Shown piece after piece: positions 51,474-61,003 of a stretch of 64,000 nucleotides of DNA. A program made the position numbers and the translations under genes. The notes beneath the pieces are model-generated. The model saw nothing but the letters and a program-made list of their open reading frames with translations. It ran no database searches and was not told where the DNA came from. Origin of the DNA: CAYNST01 sp964434105 (GTDB lineage: Bacteria > Pseudomonadota > Gammaproteobacteria > Pseudomonadales > Cellvibrionaceae); contig CAYSTJ010000019.1 of NCBI GenBank assembly GCA_964434105.1, positions 3,466-67,465 of the forward strand. Reading direction: 5' to 3'. The first letter of the stretch is position 1; each line of letters opens with the position of its first letter.

Positions 51474-52355
51474 ATGAAAAATATTTTACAAACGGCCATA
51501 CTTTTTGGTGTACTGAGTGGGTGCAGTCACGGGCCCTACACCGACAAGCCCGCCTCAGATACCCTGGACAGTGAAGTCCGCCTCGAACAGGTACTCGATA
51601 GCCAGACATCCGAAACAAAGTCACGCTATCCCTACAGGAATCCATCGGAGACATTGCGGTTCTTTGGCATTGAGCCAGGGATGACCGTTGTGGAAGTATT
51701 GCCCGGTGGAGGCTGGTATTCACAAATATTGGCGCCCTATCTCGGGAAGGAAGGCAAACTGATCGGCATTGACTATCCCCTGCCCATCTTCGCCAATTTC
51801 GACTTCGCCACGCCGGAGTTCATGGAAAAGCGAAAATCCTGGCCGGCTGAATGGGTGACCAATCGTGCGGCATGGGGTGGCGAAAATGCGGCAAAACTCG
51901 AAGCCTATCGTTTTGACGAGGTTCCCGCCAGCCTGAACGGCACGGTCGATAGCGTCCTGTTTATCCGTGCCCTGCACAACCTGGTTCGCTATGAAGTCGA
52001 CGGACAGCATTTCTCAAACGCATTATCAGTCTGTCACGATTTACTGAAACCGGGCGGTACCATCGGTATCGTTCAGCACGCTGCACCAGACGCCGCATCG
52101 GAGGAGTGGGCAGACGGGTCACGAGGCTATCTCAAGACAGCGCAGATAAAATCTCAGCTGGAAAAGGCCGGCTTTGAATTCGTCGACAGCAGTACCGTCA
52201 ACGCCAACCCCAAAGATCAACCCGGCGAGGCCGACAGTGTGTGGCGTCTGCCGCCAAGCCTGGGGACCAGCCAAAACGATGATATACTGAAAGCGCAATA
52301 CCTCGCCATTGGTGAAACCAATCGTATGACGTTACTTTTTCGCAAACCGCGATAA
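51474..52355 (+). CDS. Predicted exported lipoprotein of the SAM-methyltransferase fold (COG4798-like)
   Basis: 293 residues from ATG at 51474 (GAGGA 7 bases upstream). The signal peptide ends in VLSGC, a clear lipobox (Cys16). The mature part has a class I methyltransferase-like core: EPGMTVVEVLPGGGWYSQIL (motif I), LIGIDYP and LLKPGGTIGIVQHA. It ends in a short TLLFRKPR. An exported SAM methyltransferase is odd because SAM is cytoplasmic, yet family members with signal peptides are known to me. It is divergent from the TonB-like lipoprotein gene. Confidence 0.8.
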   Translation: MKNILQTAILFGVLSGCSHGPYTDKPASDTLDSEVRLEQVLDSQTSETKSRYPYRNPSETLRFFGIEPGMTVVEVLPGGGWYSQILAPYLGKEGKLIGIDYPLPIFANFDFATPEFMEKRKSWPAEWVTNRAAWGGENAAKLEAYRFDEVPASLNGTVDSVLFIRALHNLVRYEVDGQHFSNALSVCHDLLKPGGTIGIVQHAAPDAASEEWADGSRGYLKTAQIKSQLEKAGFEFVDSSTVNANPKDQPGEADSVWRLPPSLGTSQNDDILKAQYLAIGETNRMTLLFRKPR

Positions 52356-52361
52356 CTTTTT

Positions 52362-52389
52362 CGAGCAGGCAATACCAATTGCCTGCTCG
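52362..52389. terminator. Perfect hairpin between convergent genes (no T-run)
   Basis: CGAGCAGGCAAT (52362-52373) and ATTGCCTGCTCG (52378-52389) form a 12 bp perfect stem with loop ACCA, between the methyltransferase-like gene and yceI. On the plus strand the T-run precedes the stem, so it is not a standard rho-independent terminator for either direction. Confidence 0.5.
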
Positions 52390-52407
52390 CACTCTACCGA
52401 CGTCACT

Positions 52408-53028
52408 TCAGCTTTTCGGAGCGGCGTTATCCTTCCTGTTTTTACCGCCATCCTGTCGAACACCTTCAACCGTCAAATGGATCTCGACCTGCTCTGCATC
52501 CTTGCCCAATTCGCTCATATCGATTCCCCAGTCTGAAGGCTTAATCCGGGTTTTGCCTTCAAAGCCGGCGCGATACCCGCCCCAGGGGTCCTCCCCCATT
52601 CCGATCCGGTGTATATTAATATCAATGGGCCGCGTGACGCCGTGTAGCGTAAAATCACCTGTGATCGTGCCGGTAACAGCACCCGTTGCTTTGTATGAAG
52701 TACTTACAAATTTGGCCTTTGGGTGTTTTTTAACGTCGAGAAAATCCGCACTGCGCAAATGCTTGTCCCTTTTCGCGTGGTTGGTGTCGACACTGGCCAC
52801 ATTGATATCGACGGTAACACTGTTCTTCGACGGATCTTTGCTATCGAAGGTGAATTCGCCGTCAAAATCATTAAAGCGTCCATACAGCCAGCTGAAACCG
52901 AGGTGCTTGACGCGGAATTGGATAAAGGCATGCGCGCCTTCCTTATCAATCTTGTATTTGTCGGCCAATACCGGCGACGACACGGCCATCAATCCGCTTA
53001 AAATCATAGTTGCCAACGCAATTTTCAT
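52408..53028 (-). CDS. yceI: YceI-family periplasmic protein
   Basis: Periplasmic lipocalin-like protein; YceI relatives bind isoprenoid chains such as polyprenyl lipids. It has 206 residues from ATG at 53028 (AGGG upstream). The signal peptide MKIALATMILSGLMAVSSPVLA is cleaved before DKYKIDKEGAH. Family features: HLGFSWLYGRFNDFDGEF, DTNHAKRDKHLRSADFLDV, DFTLHGVTRPI. It follows the cytochrome b561 gene, the usual pairing. Confidence 0.93.
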   Translation of the reverse strand: MKIALATMILSGLMAVSSPVLADKYKIDKEGAHAFIQFRVKHLGFSWLYGRFNDFDGEFTFDSKDPSKNSVTVDINVASVDTNHAKRDKHLRSADFLDVKKHPKAKFVSTSYKATGAVTGTITGDFTLHGVTRPIDINIHRIGMGEDPWGGYRAGFEGKTRIKPSDWGIDMSELGKDAEQVEIHLTVEGVRQDGGKNRKDNAAPKS

Positions 53029-53154
53029 TAACTTGACCCTCCAGTATGATGTGTTAAACCAAAAACCCTTGCTTGTTACCCATTCTTTCAAAAGCACAAC
53101 CCAACATGCCGCTCAAAGACTATAGCCCGCCAACCATTATAAAACGCAAATTTT

Positions 53155-53715
53155 TTACCGCTTCCGGCCTGCCATACGTTTCAATGTCGCGTCTCGGTCG
53201 ATAAAATGGTGCTTCACCGCTGCGAGTCCGTGAACCGCCACAAACACCATAAGCAAATACGCAAGTATCTCATGTATACGACCGGCCTGGTCCTGCAGGT
53301 TTCGTTCGGACTGAAACAGGGGCGGCAATTCGAACCAGTCGAAAACAGGAAGCGGATCGCCCTTCACAGTGACCATGATATAGCCGGAGATAATGACACC
53401 CACCATTATTCCATACAACGAGAAGTGCATAAGCCGTCCCAAACGCTGCTCGACAGACTTGTGCGACGACAAGGGCTGCGGGTAACGAAAACACGCCCGG
53501 TATATAAGGCGAATCATTATAAAAAATCCCAACAGGCTACCCCATCCCGTATGCAAGCGCGGCGCCTTCTGGTACCAGGCATCATAATAGCCGAGGTCTA
53601 CCATCCAGAATCCAAGCCCGAATAACATAACGACTACGGGAACTGTGATCCAGTGGAATAGCTGTGCGACCAGCGAATAATGATCCCGTGTATTTTTTAA
53701 ATAGCCCATTTTCAT
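53155..53715 (-). CDS. Cytochrome b561-type membrane protein (YceJ-like)
   Basis: 186 residues, four membrane helices (about 15-37, 55-75, 95-117, 150-172). Histidines positioned for two b haems: LFHWITVP, RLHTGWGSL and the RIHEILAYLLM/VHGLAAVKHH block. It transfers electrons at the inner membrane; the yceI gene follows about 125 bases downstream on the same strand, and the two are regularly paired. The start could be either of two Met codons three residues apart. Confidence 0.88.
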   Translation of the reverse strand: MKMGYLKNTRDHYSLVAQLFHWITVPVVVMLFGLGFWMVDLGYYDAWYQKAPRLHTGWGSLLGFFIMIRLIYRACFRYPQPLSSHKSVEQRLGRLMHFSLYGIMVGVIISGYIMVTVKGDPLPVFDWFELPPLFQSERNLQDQAGRIHEILAYLLMVFVAVHGLAAVKHHFIDRDATLKRMAGRKR

Positions 53716-53732
53716 AACGCTTTCATGTCATT

Positions 53733-56381
53733 TCAGAGACTGCGATTGACCATTTCATACACATCGTTGGACAGATGACCTGAATCAACGATTCGTTGCA
53801 GCTCCCGCTTCATCAGGCTCTGGCGGCACTCATCATAACGTCGCCACTTTGAAAGCGGCGTCACCAATCTGGACGCTATCTGCGGATTCAATCGGTTTAA
53901 CGTGATGATCTGATCCGCAAGGAACGCATAGCCATCACCGGTTGCATCGTGGAAGTTAACCAGGTTCTGATTGCTGAAAACGCCGATTAAACTTCGTATT
54001 TTGTTAGGGTTTTTTATGTCGAATGCCGGCGATAGCATAAGCGCTTTGACTTTCTTCAGGGTCATCCTGTCCGGATCACTCGCCTGAACCGATAGCCACT
54101 GGTTTACTACCAGCGATTCATGCTGCCACTTATCAAAGAACTGTCGAAGAGCCTCCTCTTTGCCCTGCGCGATAGCGGCATGTTGACTATGAACAATTGC
54201 CGTCAGCGCACCCAGCACTTCGGTCATATTGCTGCCGTCATAAAACTGGCTTAAACATATACTGTGAACCTGCGGATCGTCCAGCTGCATCAGATAGTTC
54301 AGCGCGCGATTTTGCAGGCTACGCAATGCAACGCTTTTTGCATCGACGGCTGTAGAACCATTGAGCGCGGCCCTGGAGCGTTTATAGGCTGCCATAAAGC
54401 CCGACCGCAAAGCCTCCGCCATCTTCGCTTTGACAGACTGCCGCGCCAGATGTATAGCCTCGACGTCAACCTGTGTGAACTGATCCCCAATATAGCTCTC
54501 CGCCGGCAAATCAAGCATCATTGCGACCATGGCTTCATCCAGGCTTTCGTCTCTCAATAATGCATCGTAACCCGCCAGCAGTTGTTCCAGGAGGGCGTCA
54601 CCGGAACCTTGCATGACGGACTTGATGGTGAGCATCGCCAGCTGTTGGGCAGCATCCCAACGACAGTATCCGTCGTCTTCATTGCGCATCAAACGGTTAA
54701 GGTCCTCGGGCGAGTAGTCAAATACAAGCTTGACCGGGGCCGAAAAATTTCGCAGCAAGGCAGGTACCGGCTTCTCGAAGACATTATGAAAACAGAATGT
54801 CTGTTCGTTTTCCGTCAATTCCAGTACCGTGTTTGAGGCTGTGCCATCGCCGTTCGCTTGAGGCTCCAGGCACAGCGGGAGGGGACCTGCCTTGCCCACC
54901 AGACCCATCGCCACTGGCACAAGAAAAGGCTGCTTTTCCTGTGCCGTCGCCTCTGGTGTATCCGGACATTCCTGTTTGATATGCAGGGTGTACCTATGAC
55001 TCCCGGCATCATAGTGACCTGTCACTGACAGCGTCGGAGTGCCCGCCTGACGATACCAGAGCATAAATTGGCTGAAGTCGCGGCCGGAAACGGTGGCCAT
55101 TGCATCAATGAAATCTTCAATGGTGACTGCCTGGCCATCGTGCCGGTGGAAATATAAATCCGCACCTTTTCGGAATAGTTCGGGCCCCAGCAGGGTATGG
55201 ATCATACGAACGACTTCCGCACCCTTTTCGTAGATTGTCAGGGTATAGAAATTGGAGATTTCGATAAACGATGGTGGTTGCACCGGATGGGCCATGGGGC
55301 CTGCATCTTCGGCAAACTGCGCAGTCCGGAGCAATTGAACGTCCTCAATTCGTTTGACGGTGCGCGAACCCATATCAGCCGAAAATTCTGCATCCCGAAA
55401 GACCGTGAAGCCCTCTTTCAGGCTTAATTGAAACCAGTCCCGGCAGGTCACGCGGTTGCCTGACCAGTTGTGAAAATACTCGTGTGCAACGACCGCTTCC
55501 ACTCGCTGAAATCCGGCGTCCGTCGTAGTGGCCGGGTTGGCCAGTACGCAGGAGGTGTTAAAAATATTAAGGCCTTTGTTCTCCATGGCGCCCATATTAA
55601 AATCATCGACTGCGACTATCATGTAAATATCAAGATCATACTCGCGTCCGTACACTTCCTCATCCCAGCGCATCGCGTTTTTCAATGCGTCGACCGCGTG
55701 CGCGCACTTATCAAGATCCTTTTCTTCCACGTAAATGTGAATGGCTACATCGCGTCCCGATACCGTGGTGAACGAATCCGTCACGCGCGACAAGTCACCG
55801 CCGACCAGCGCAAAAAGATACGCCGGCTTCGGAAAAGGATCGTGCCAGGTCAACCAATGACTACCGTCCGGATGCGTTCCGGCATCAACGGGATTGCCAT
55901 TAGACAGCAAAACCGGAAAGCGGGCAGCGTCGGCCCGAACTGTGGTTGTAAAGACACTTAAAACATCAGGTCGATCCAGAAAAAACGTGATCTTGCGAAA
56001 ACCCTCAGCTTCGCACTGCGTGCAATACAGGGTTCGAGAGCGGTACAACCCTTCCAGACTCGTATTCAGATGGGGTTTAATGCGCACTTTCGAACGAAGA
56101 CAAAATTTATCAGGCACATCCGGAATGCTTAAACCGGACGCCGTTAGCTCGAAAGAGGATGGGCTCAATGGTTCACCATCCACTTCCAGTGAGAGCAGCT
56201 CCAGATCCTGGCCGTGCAGGTTCAGAGGGTCCGAATGACTCCCCTGTCGCTCAATATTCAAGCTGGCAGTAACAACCGTTTCATCGTCTCCCAGTTCAAA
56301 GTGCAATGCGGTGCGAGGAATCAGGAAGCGCGGCGGCTGATAGTCTTTTAGAAAAATCTGGTCGGGTTTGCCGTCAGTCAT
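53733..56381 (-). CDS. pepN: Aminopeptidase N (M1 metallopeptidase)
   Basis: Broad-specificity cytoplasmic aminopeptidase. It has 882 residues, full length. The exopeptidase motif is GAMENKG (near 262) and the zinc site is HEYFHNWSGNRVTCRDWFQLSLKEG (written here as HEYFHNWSGN and WFQLSLKEG, with HExxH and the third ligand Glu). DWFQLSLKEGFTVFRDAEFS is typical of the alanyl-aminopeptidase branch. The C-terminal helical domain is complete. It is the first of a five-gene minus-strand run ending near nadK. Confidence 0.96.
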   Translation of the reverse strand: MTDGKPDQIFLKDYQPPRFLIPRTALHFELGDDETVVTASLNIERQGSHSDPLNLHGQDLELLSLEVDGEPLSPSSFELTASGLSIPDVPDKFCLRSKVRIKPHLNTSLEGLYRSRTLYCTQCEAEGFRKITFFLDRPDVLSVFTTTVRADAARFPVLLSNGNPVDAGTHPDGSHWLTWHDPFPKPAYLFALVGGDLSRVTDSFTTVSGRDVAIHIYVEEKDLDKCAHAVDALKNAMRWDEEVYGREYDLDIYMIVAVDDFNMGAMENKGLNIFNTSCVLANPATTTDAGFQRVEAVVAHEYFHNWSGNRVTCRDWFQLSLKEGFTVFRDAEFSADMGSRTVKRIEDVQLLRTAQFAEDAGPMAHPVQPPSFIEISNFYTLTIYEKGAEVVRMIHTLLGPELFRKGADLYFHRHDGQAVTIEDFIDAMATVSGRDFSQFMLWYRQAGTPTLSVTGHYDAGSHRYTLHIKQECPDTPEATAQEKQPFLVPVAMGLVGKAGPLPLCLEPQANGDGTASNTVLELTENEQTFCFHNVFEKPVPALLRNFSAPVKLVFDYSPEDLNRLMRNEDDGYCRWDAAQQLAMLTIKSVMQGSGDALLEQLLAGYDALLRDESLDEAMVAMMLDLPAESYIGDQFTQVDVEAIHLARQSVKAKMAEALRSGFMAAYKRSRAALNGSTAVDAKSVALRSLQNRALNYLMQLDDPQVHSICLSQFYDGSNMTEVLGALTAIVHSQHAAIAQGKEEALRQFFDKWQHESLVVNQWLSVQASDPDRMTLKKVKALMLSPAFDIKNPNKIRSLIGVFSNQNLVNFHDATGDGYAFLADQIITLNRLNPQIASRLVTPLSKWRRYDECRQSLMKRELQRIVDSGHLSNDVYEMVNRSL

Positions 56382-56401
56382 TAGGTTGTCTCGTAAAATA
56401 T

Positions 56402-56659
56402 TTATTTCAGGATTCGCACGGGCGTCTCGTCCGGAACGTCATGTGTTCCACATGAACCCTTCGGCGGTGCGACATAGCCCGTGCGTTGTTCCGGGGGCAG
56501 ATGTCGATATTCATGGCGAATAATGGCCTGCATGCATATTTCCAGCTGGTTCGCTGTGAGTGGTGTGCCATTTGGCCACTTGCCCAGTTCAATCGCCTGC
56601 CGGAACCTGTCGTAAATCTCGGCCGATATGAGGCCTGATGAGTTGTCGAGCTGACTCAT
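56402..56659 (-). CDS. yeaC: DUF1315 small protein (YeaC)
   Basis: 85 residues, function unknown. The family signature is YDRFRQAIELGKWPNGTPLT and QLEICMQAIIRHEYRHLPPEQRTGYV. Its start overlaps the rhomboid gene's stop (56656-56659), and it sits 21 bases before pepN, so it is part of the pepN cluster. Confidence 0.88.
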   Translation of the reverse strand: MSQLDNSSGLISAEIYDRFRQAIELGKWPNGTPLTANQLEICMQAIIRHEYRHLPPEQRTGYVAPPKGSCGTHDVPDETPVRILK

Positions 56660-57576
56660 AAGTCGCTATCTTCCCGTTTTGGATAATCCGCTGACGAGCG
56701 ATCGCCCGCCGAACTATGTGGTGGCGCGTGATAGGGGCTGGGCGGCAACGGTAACATCAGACCAAGTACGATTCCTGCGAACAGCCCGCCGAGGTGGGCG
56801 CCGTTGGCAATGCTGATATCAAAAGCAAACCCAAACACATTGAAAATACCTGCCAAAAGCGAGATGCCGCCCAATATGTATATTCCCCTGGGCAAACGCA
56901 AGAGCGGGTGACGGCTCTTGCGGTAGAGCACGCCGATCATGCCCAGGAATCCGAAGAGTACACCGGAAAGCCCACCGAAAAGACTCGCGGACGTCATCAT
57001 GTATTGCGCCAGGTTGGATACGATTGCCAGCACCCCGATGAGAAAAAGATAACGTTTGGCGCCCACAAATACTTCCAGTCGCCGCCCCAGCTCCCAGATG
57101 GCCATACCATTAAACAGAATATGCCAAAATGAAAAATGTATGAATATGGGGGTAATCAATCGCCACCATTGCCACTTCTGAATATAAGTCTCCTGAAACG
57201 TGGCATATTCAATACCCAGATGATGAAAAATAACCTGGGTGAAAGACAGGTACTGAATCAGAGGCACGGTAAGATCCCAGCGGAAAATGCCGAATCCGAG
57301 CAGACCCAACACAACCAGTGCTGCCGTTACAGGGAAAACTTTGAGCTTGCCGGGCTCTCCGTCCCGCCGGATCGATGCTTCGGACTGCTCTACCTGTTGC
57401 CCGGACAGGCGTGCGAGAAATGACCTGACCTTGGGCGCCTGCGGTGGGTCCACATAAAGGTGTTGATGGCGACCGTCTTCCACTATTTCGTGTCTGATGC
57501 CGCGCTCCAGCAAATGGAGGCTGATAAAAGAAATATTCTGCTGTAGCGGAAAGCTCGCTATATAAATAAATTCCAC
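56656..57576 (-). CDS. Rhomboid-family intramembrane serine protease
   Basis: 306 residues from GTG at 57576 (AAGG 8 bases upstream). The frame is open to 57717, but that part lies inside the phosphoesterase gene and looks like nothing. An N-terminal cytosolic domain (about 1-90, with FLARLSGQQVEQSEASIRRD) precedes six helices. Catalytic residues: Ser in GGLSGVLFGFLG (near 194) and His in NGAHLGGLFAG (near 255). Substrates unknown. The order pepN-yeaC-rhomboid-phosphoesterase-nadK is conserved in Pseudomonas-type genomes. Confidence 0.9.
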   Translation of the reverse strand: MEFIYIASFPLQQNISFISLHLLERGIRHEIVEDGRHQHLYVDPPQAPKVRSFLARLSGQQVEQSEASIRRDGEPGKLKVFPVTAALVVLGLLGFGIFRWDLTVPLIQYLSFTQVIFHHLGIEYATFQETYIQKWQWWRLITPIFIHFSFWHILFNGMAIWELGRRLEVFVGAKRYLFLIGVLAIVSNLAQYMMTSASLFGGLSGVLFGFLGMIGVLYRKSRHPLLRLPRGIYILGGISLLAGIFNVFGFAFDISIANGAHLGGLFAGIVLGLMLPLPPSPYHAPPHSSAGDRSSADYPKREDSDL

Positions 57577-57595
57577 ATTGCTACCTTCGTAAGTG

Positions 57596-58573
57596 CTACA
57601 TGTCGGGGTCGACATATACCCACACAAATTTGTCTTCACGTAACGGCTTTTCGCCGTCGTAGCGATAGCATACCAATCGCCCATACTTGACCGCACTGTA
57701 ATCCAGGCAGGCGACATTAGCCTTCAGCGGCCGCGGTTTGCCGTGCAGCCAGTAATGACCAAAAAACACCGGCGGCTCCTTCTCCCCATAGTGCAACAAC
57801 TGAGCCTTTTCGTCTGGTGAGAGCAATCGATCTGCAATGTGGGGTGGCAGCGGATCTGGTTGAAAAACAACATCACGATAGGTTTTGGGGTTAACCGCCC
57901 AAAATTTGGTTCGGAACGAATTCCGTATATACCCGTCACGACTGGTCATTTTCATACCGTCCGGCAACTTTAAATCAATGCCACGTGTCAATCGATCCAA
58001 AAACTGCCCGGCAAAGCCGGACTTATCAACGGACTCCCTGATAAAAGCGGCGTCTACGCAGTTACTGCCATAGCGACGTTTATATTCCTGAATAAGCTGT
58101 TGATCCCAGCAGGCATGAACGACCCTGAAGCCAGGCATTTCGACAAATAACGGTAAAGTCTGAAACCATTCGAGATAACTGCGCCATTCCTCGGGGTACC
58201 CTGCAAACTGCTCCAGTGTTTCCGCGATCAACCGATTATGACGGCTTGTGTGGGGTCTGACATAAGTATCCCGCCGTTCGACCGGCATGGTATAGCCGAT
58301 CGCATTATATTCATGGTTGCCCATCAAGCATAATGCTGCCTGGTTATCGGTCATGTTCCGGACAATTTTCAATGCATCCCGAATGTGCGGCCCCCGGTCA
58401 ACGACATCGCCAAGAAATATCGCAAAGCGACTGTCGTGTCGGTAAACGCCATTTAGGTCGCGATATCCGAGCGCTTCCAATAACTTGACCAATGTATTGG
58501 CGCAGCCATGGATATCCCCAATGATATCGTAACCCGTAAAACTACCAGGCGGCGCTACATAGCCCGTCGGCAT
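57596..58573 (-). CDS. Calcineurin-like metallophosphoesterase
   Basis: 325 residues; PP1/PPP-like phosphoesterase relative. Metal motifs: IIGDIHGCANTL (near 20), FLGDVVDRGPH (near 53) and CLMGNHEYNAIG (near 84), with VHACWDQQ (near 153) and FFGHYWLHGKP (near 272) providing the last His ligands. Substrate unknown (protein phosphate, nucleotide or Ap4A are possibilities). It starts 12 bases before the nadK stop, on the same strand. Confidence 0.9.
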   Translation of the reverse strand: MPTGYVAPPGSFTGYDIIGDIHGCANTLVKLLEALGYRDLNGVYRHDSRFAIFLGDVVDRGPHIRDALKIVRNMTDNQAALCLMGNHEYNAIGYTMPVERRDTYVRPHTSRHNRLIAETLEQFAGYPEEWRSYLEWFQTLPLFVEMPGFRVVHACWDQQLIQEYKRRYGSNCVDAAFIRESVDKSGFAGQFLDRLTRGIDLKLPDGMKMTSRDGYIRNSFRTKFWAVNPKTYRDVVFQPDPLPPHIADRLLSPDEKAQLLHYGEKEPPVFFGHYWLHGKPRPLKANVACLDYSAVKYGRLVCYRYDGEKPLREDKFVWVYVDPDM

Positions 58574-58585
58574 CTGATCGACCTC

Positions 58586-59479
58586 CTATAGCACATAACC
58601 ACCGCCATGCGACGCCCAACCGAGTTTGGTGCGACACACTTCATAAAAATCGTGTCCTCTGGGGTGGACGAGTTGCAGTTTTTCCGGCTTTTTTCGGACG
58701 ATGATCGTGTCGCCTTCGGTAGTAACCACGTGCGTCTGGCCATCACAGGTTACATGCGGGCTTATGTCGCGCTGATCTCCCACAATAATCCTGATTTCGG
58801 CGTCACCCTGCGCCACTATGGGCCGGCTGCTGAGGTTATGCGGATTGAGCGGAACAACCACAATGGCGTCCAGCTGGGGATGCATCAGCGGGCCGCCAAC
58901 ACTCAACGAGTATGCCGTTGAGCCAGTCGGCGTTGATATGATGAGCCCATCCGAGCGCTGACGATAAACAAATTCATTGTCAATATACAACTCAAAATCG
59001 ATCATACGGATAAACTGGCCCGGATGGAGCACTACATCATTGAGCGCTGAGCCGGCGCCTATCACATGATCGTCGCGCACCACGGTGCAATCCAGGAGAA
59101 AGCGCCACTCCGATGTGAACTCACCGTTTAGAACCCGACCGACCTTCTCTTCGATTTCGTCAGGCAATACATCTGTCAAAAACCCGAGACGACCGCGATT
59201 AACCCCAAGGAGGGGCACCCCCGTATGGCACATACTTCGTGCGGCGCTGAGGAGGCTGCCATCCCCCCCAACCACTATTATCAAGTCACAATGACTGGCC
59301 AGCTGTTCCCGTGGCATTTGGGGAACCTTCGTCACCGGCGCAGTTGCTGCGGTCTCATCATCCATAAACAGTTCCACACCGCATTTTTGCAGGAAAAAGA
59401 TCAGGCGCTGGAGTGAATAGTACGCGGCTTCGCTGCCAGGCCGGCCGATCAGCCCTACTCGGGAAAAATGGCTCATCAA
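58586..59479 (-). CDS. nadK: NAD kinase
   Basis: Phosphorylates NAD to NADP with ATP or polyphosphate. It has 297 residues. The catalytic GGDGS motif is VVGGDGSLLSAA with Asp73; NRGRLGFLTDV and GSTAYSLSVGGPLMHP contain the substrate loop and the conserved NE/D segments. Two adjacent Met codons begin the protein. It is the upstream end of the pepN cluster. Confidence 0.95.
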   Translation of the reverse strand: MMSHFSRVGLIGRPGSEAAYYSLQRLIFFLQKCGVELFMDDETAATAPVTKVPQMPREQLASHCDLIIVVGGDGSLLSAARSMCHTGVPLLGVNRGRLGFLTDVLPDEIEEKVGRVLNGEFTSEWRFLLDCTVVRDDHVIGAGSALNDVVLHPGQFIRMIDFELYIDNEFVYRQRSDGLIISTPTGSTAYSLSVGGPLMHPQLDAIVVVPLNPHNLSSRPIVAQGDAEIRIIVGDQRDISPHVTCDGQTHVVTTEGDTIIVRKKPEKLQLVHPRGHDFYEVCRTKLGWASHGGGYVL

Positions 59480-59811
59480 ATTTTATCCAGGAATATATAA
59501 TGTAAACAAAGACCAGCCTGGGCAATGCAAATTCCAGTCAAACCGCATTATCCGATCGCCGGCAGACCCAAGTTTACTGAATTGCCTGCCAGGATGATAC
59601 GCATGGCGGTCGGTAATCGCCAGCGGCCGGTCCAGGCAGCCCGCAGGCGCTTTCAGCGAAGAGCCCGGCCCGACTACGCTGGATTGGTGCAGGCGGCCTG
59701 CCGTGCGCCGCAAGTTACCAGCGCGAATGATGAGAGACTGAGGGCCAACAGGCTTCGTTACGAAAAAAGCCTGCGCACGAAGAGAGCGTAGAATATTACG
59801 CCATAGACCGG
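59480..59811. other. Intergenic region upstream of nadK
   Basis: 332 bases. A plus-strand frame from ATG 59525 to 59791 encodes 88 Arg-rich residues but has no ribosome site and no recognised family, and a minus frame overlaps it. I treat both as unsupported. The nadK promoter should be here on the minus strand. Confidence 0.4.
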
Positions 59812-60933
59812 TCAGGCTTTGCTGACCAGCCCGTTTTTGAGTACATAGCGCGTATCATTCACCAGCTGGTATTGCATTCCCGAACCAACCAGACCGCCCT
59901 TGAGCGCCAGGGTTTTGAACCCGTGACTCGCCAGAAGGTGTGCTGCCGCGCGGCTTCGCCGGCCGGTATCACAGTACATAACATAGGGGATAGCCGGGTT
60001 TAATCGGCCCATTTTGCTGCCCAGTGCACCCAGCGGTATATTCGTCGACAGTACAAGATGGCCCGCGTTGTATTCTTCTGCCGTGCGCACATCGATAAAA
60101 ACTGGTGTTTCGCTTAGATTGTGGAGGCTTTCTTCCTCAACTTCATCGATTTGCGGTTCATTCAGGAGAAGATTGAAATCATCTTTCTCCAGGCGCTCCA
60201 AAATGCCATCCGTCAGCATTTCGACTGTTGCATTTCGGGTCGTCGCCTGAATCATCGCGTCTTCGCCGAAGCACCGCCCATCGGCGATATCCGCCAGGTG
60301 GCGAATCTTTCCCCCCGCTTCCTGGCGGAATACGCGTGCGACCCCCGTCCGAATAAAATAGCAGCAATGTCCCGGCTCACCCTGACGAATAATGACCTCA
60401 CCTTTCCCCGCCGGCTGAGTGGTCATCCGGTCAAGGATTTGACCTGCATTTATCGGTGGAACCTTAAGGAACAGATTGGAATTCAGCACGGTTTTTATCC
60501 ATTCGCGATCCTGGACGTGCCCGGACGAATGTGCCATCTCGCGAACCAGATATTCCGTAATTTGACTCCAGCTCAGCAGCGTATCGAGCAGTGTTGCATC
60601 GACCTGCAACAGAAGGCAGTCGCTATATGCCTCGGCCCGACAGGGGCGCGGCGACTCATCGGCCAATGGGAATAGCTGCTCGCCAGCCTGGAGAATATCC
60701 AGGTGACCGGATGCGTATTCAAGCCGGACGCTTCCCTGCAGCAGGAAAATCCTGTGCGAATCCGTCTGCCCTCGTTCCAGCAAAGTCTCGCCACGGACCA
60801 GCTGCCGAAAATCGGCCTGCTGCAGTAGAAAGGCGAGGTAATCGTTTTTCAAAGCACACAAAGGTACGAACTGAGAGGCCTGTTCCAACACGATTTCGTC
60901 GTCGAAACTACCGGCAGGCATGTACAGACTCAT
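59812..60933 (-). CDS. Double cyclic-nucleotide-binding-domain protein with C-terminal rhodanese domain
   Basis: 373 residues from ATG at 60933 (nearby in-frame Met codons at 60945 and 60921 are alternatives). Two cNMP-binding domains (about 25-125 and 160-255, the latter with IIRQGEPGHCCYFIRTGVARVFR and CFGEDAMIQ) are followed by a rhodanese domain (about 280-370) with the active-site loop MYCDTGRRSRAAA. The first cNMP domain is degenerate. There is no DNA-binding domain, so it is probably a signalling protein that switches sulfur or persulfide chemistry, not a CRP-type regulator. Confidence 0.88.
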   Translation of the reverse strand: MSLYMPAGSFDDEIVLEQASQFVPLCALKNDYLAFLLQQADFRQLVRGETLLERGQTDSHRIFLLQGSVRLEYASGHLDILQAGEQLFPLADESPRPCRAEAYSDCLLLQVDATLLDTLLSWSQITEYLVREMAHSSGHVQDREWIKTVLNSNLFLKVPPINAGQILDRMTTQPAGKGEVIIRQGEPGHCCYFIRTGVARVFRQEAGGKIRHLADIADGRCFGEDAMIQATTRNATVEMLTDGILERLEKDDFNLLLNEPQIDEVEEESLHNLSETPVFIDVRTAEEYNAGHLVLSTNIPLGALGSKMGRLNPAIPYVMYCDTGRRSRAAAHLLASHGFKTLALKGGLVGSGMQYQLVNDTRYVLKNGLVSKA

Positions 60934-61003
60934 AGAAACAACCATAACGCGGAAAGTCAGTTTCTTAAGTCTAGTCCACCTTGACTGTCCGGTCACCTAC
61001 CGG

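Noticed and set aside
57577..57717. N-terminal extension of the rhomboid protein
   Set aside because: It overlaps the end of the phosphoesterase gene; GTG at 57576 follows AAGG at a good distance.
59525..59791. Plus-strand Arg-rich frame of 88 codons upstream of nadK
   Set aside because: No ribosome site and no similarity I can name; Arg-rich composition is common in spurious frames of this base composition. Possible but unsupported.
59812..60933. Reading the cNMP-domain protein as a CRP/FNR-type transcription factor
   Set aside because: There is no helix-turn-helix after the cNMP domains; the C-terminus is a rhodanese domain with an intact cysteine loop.
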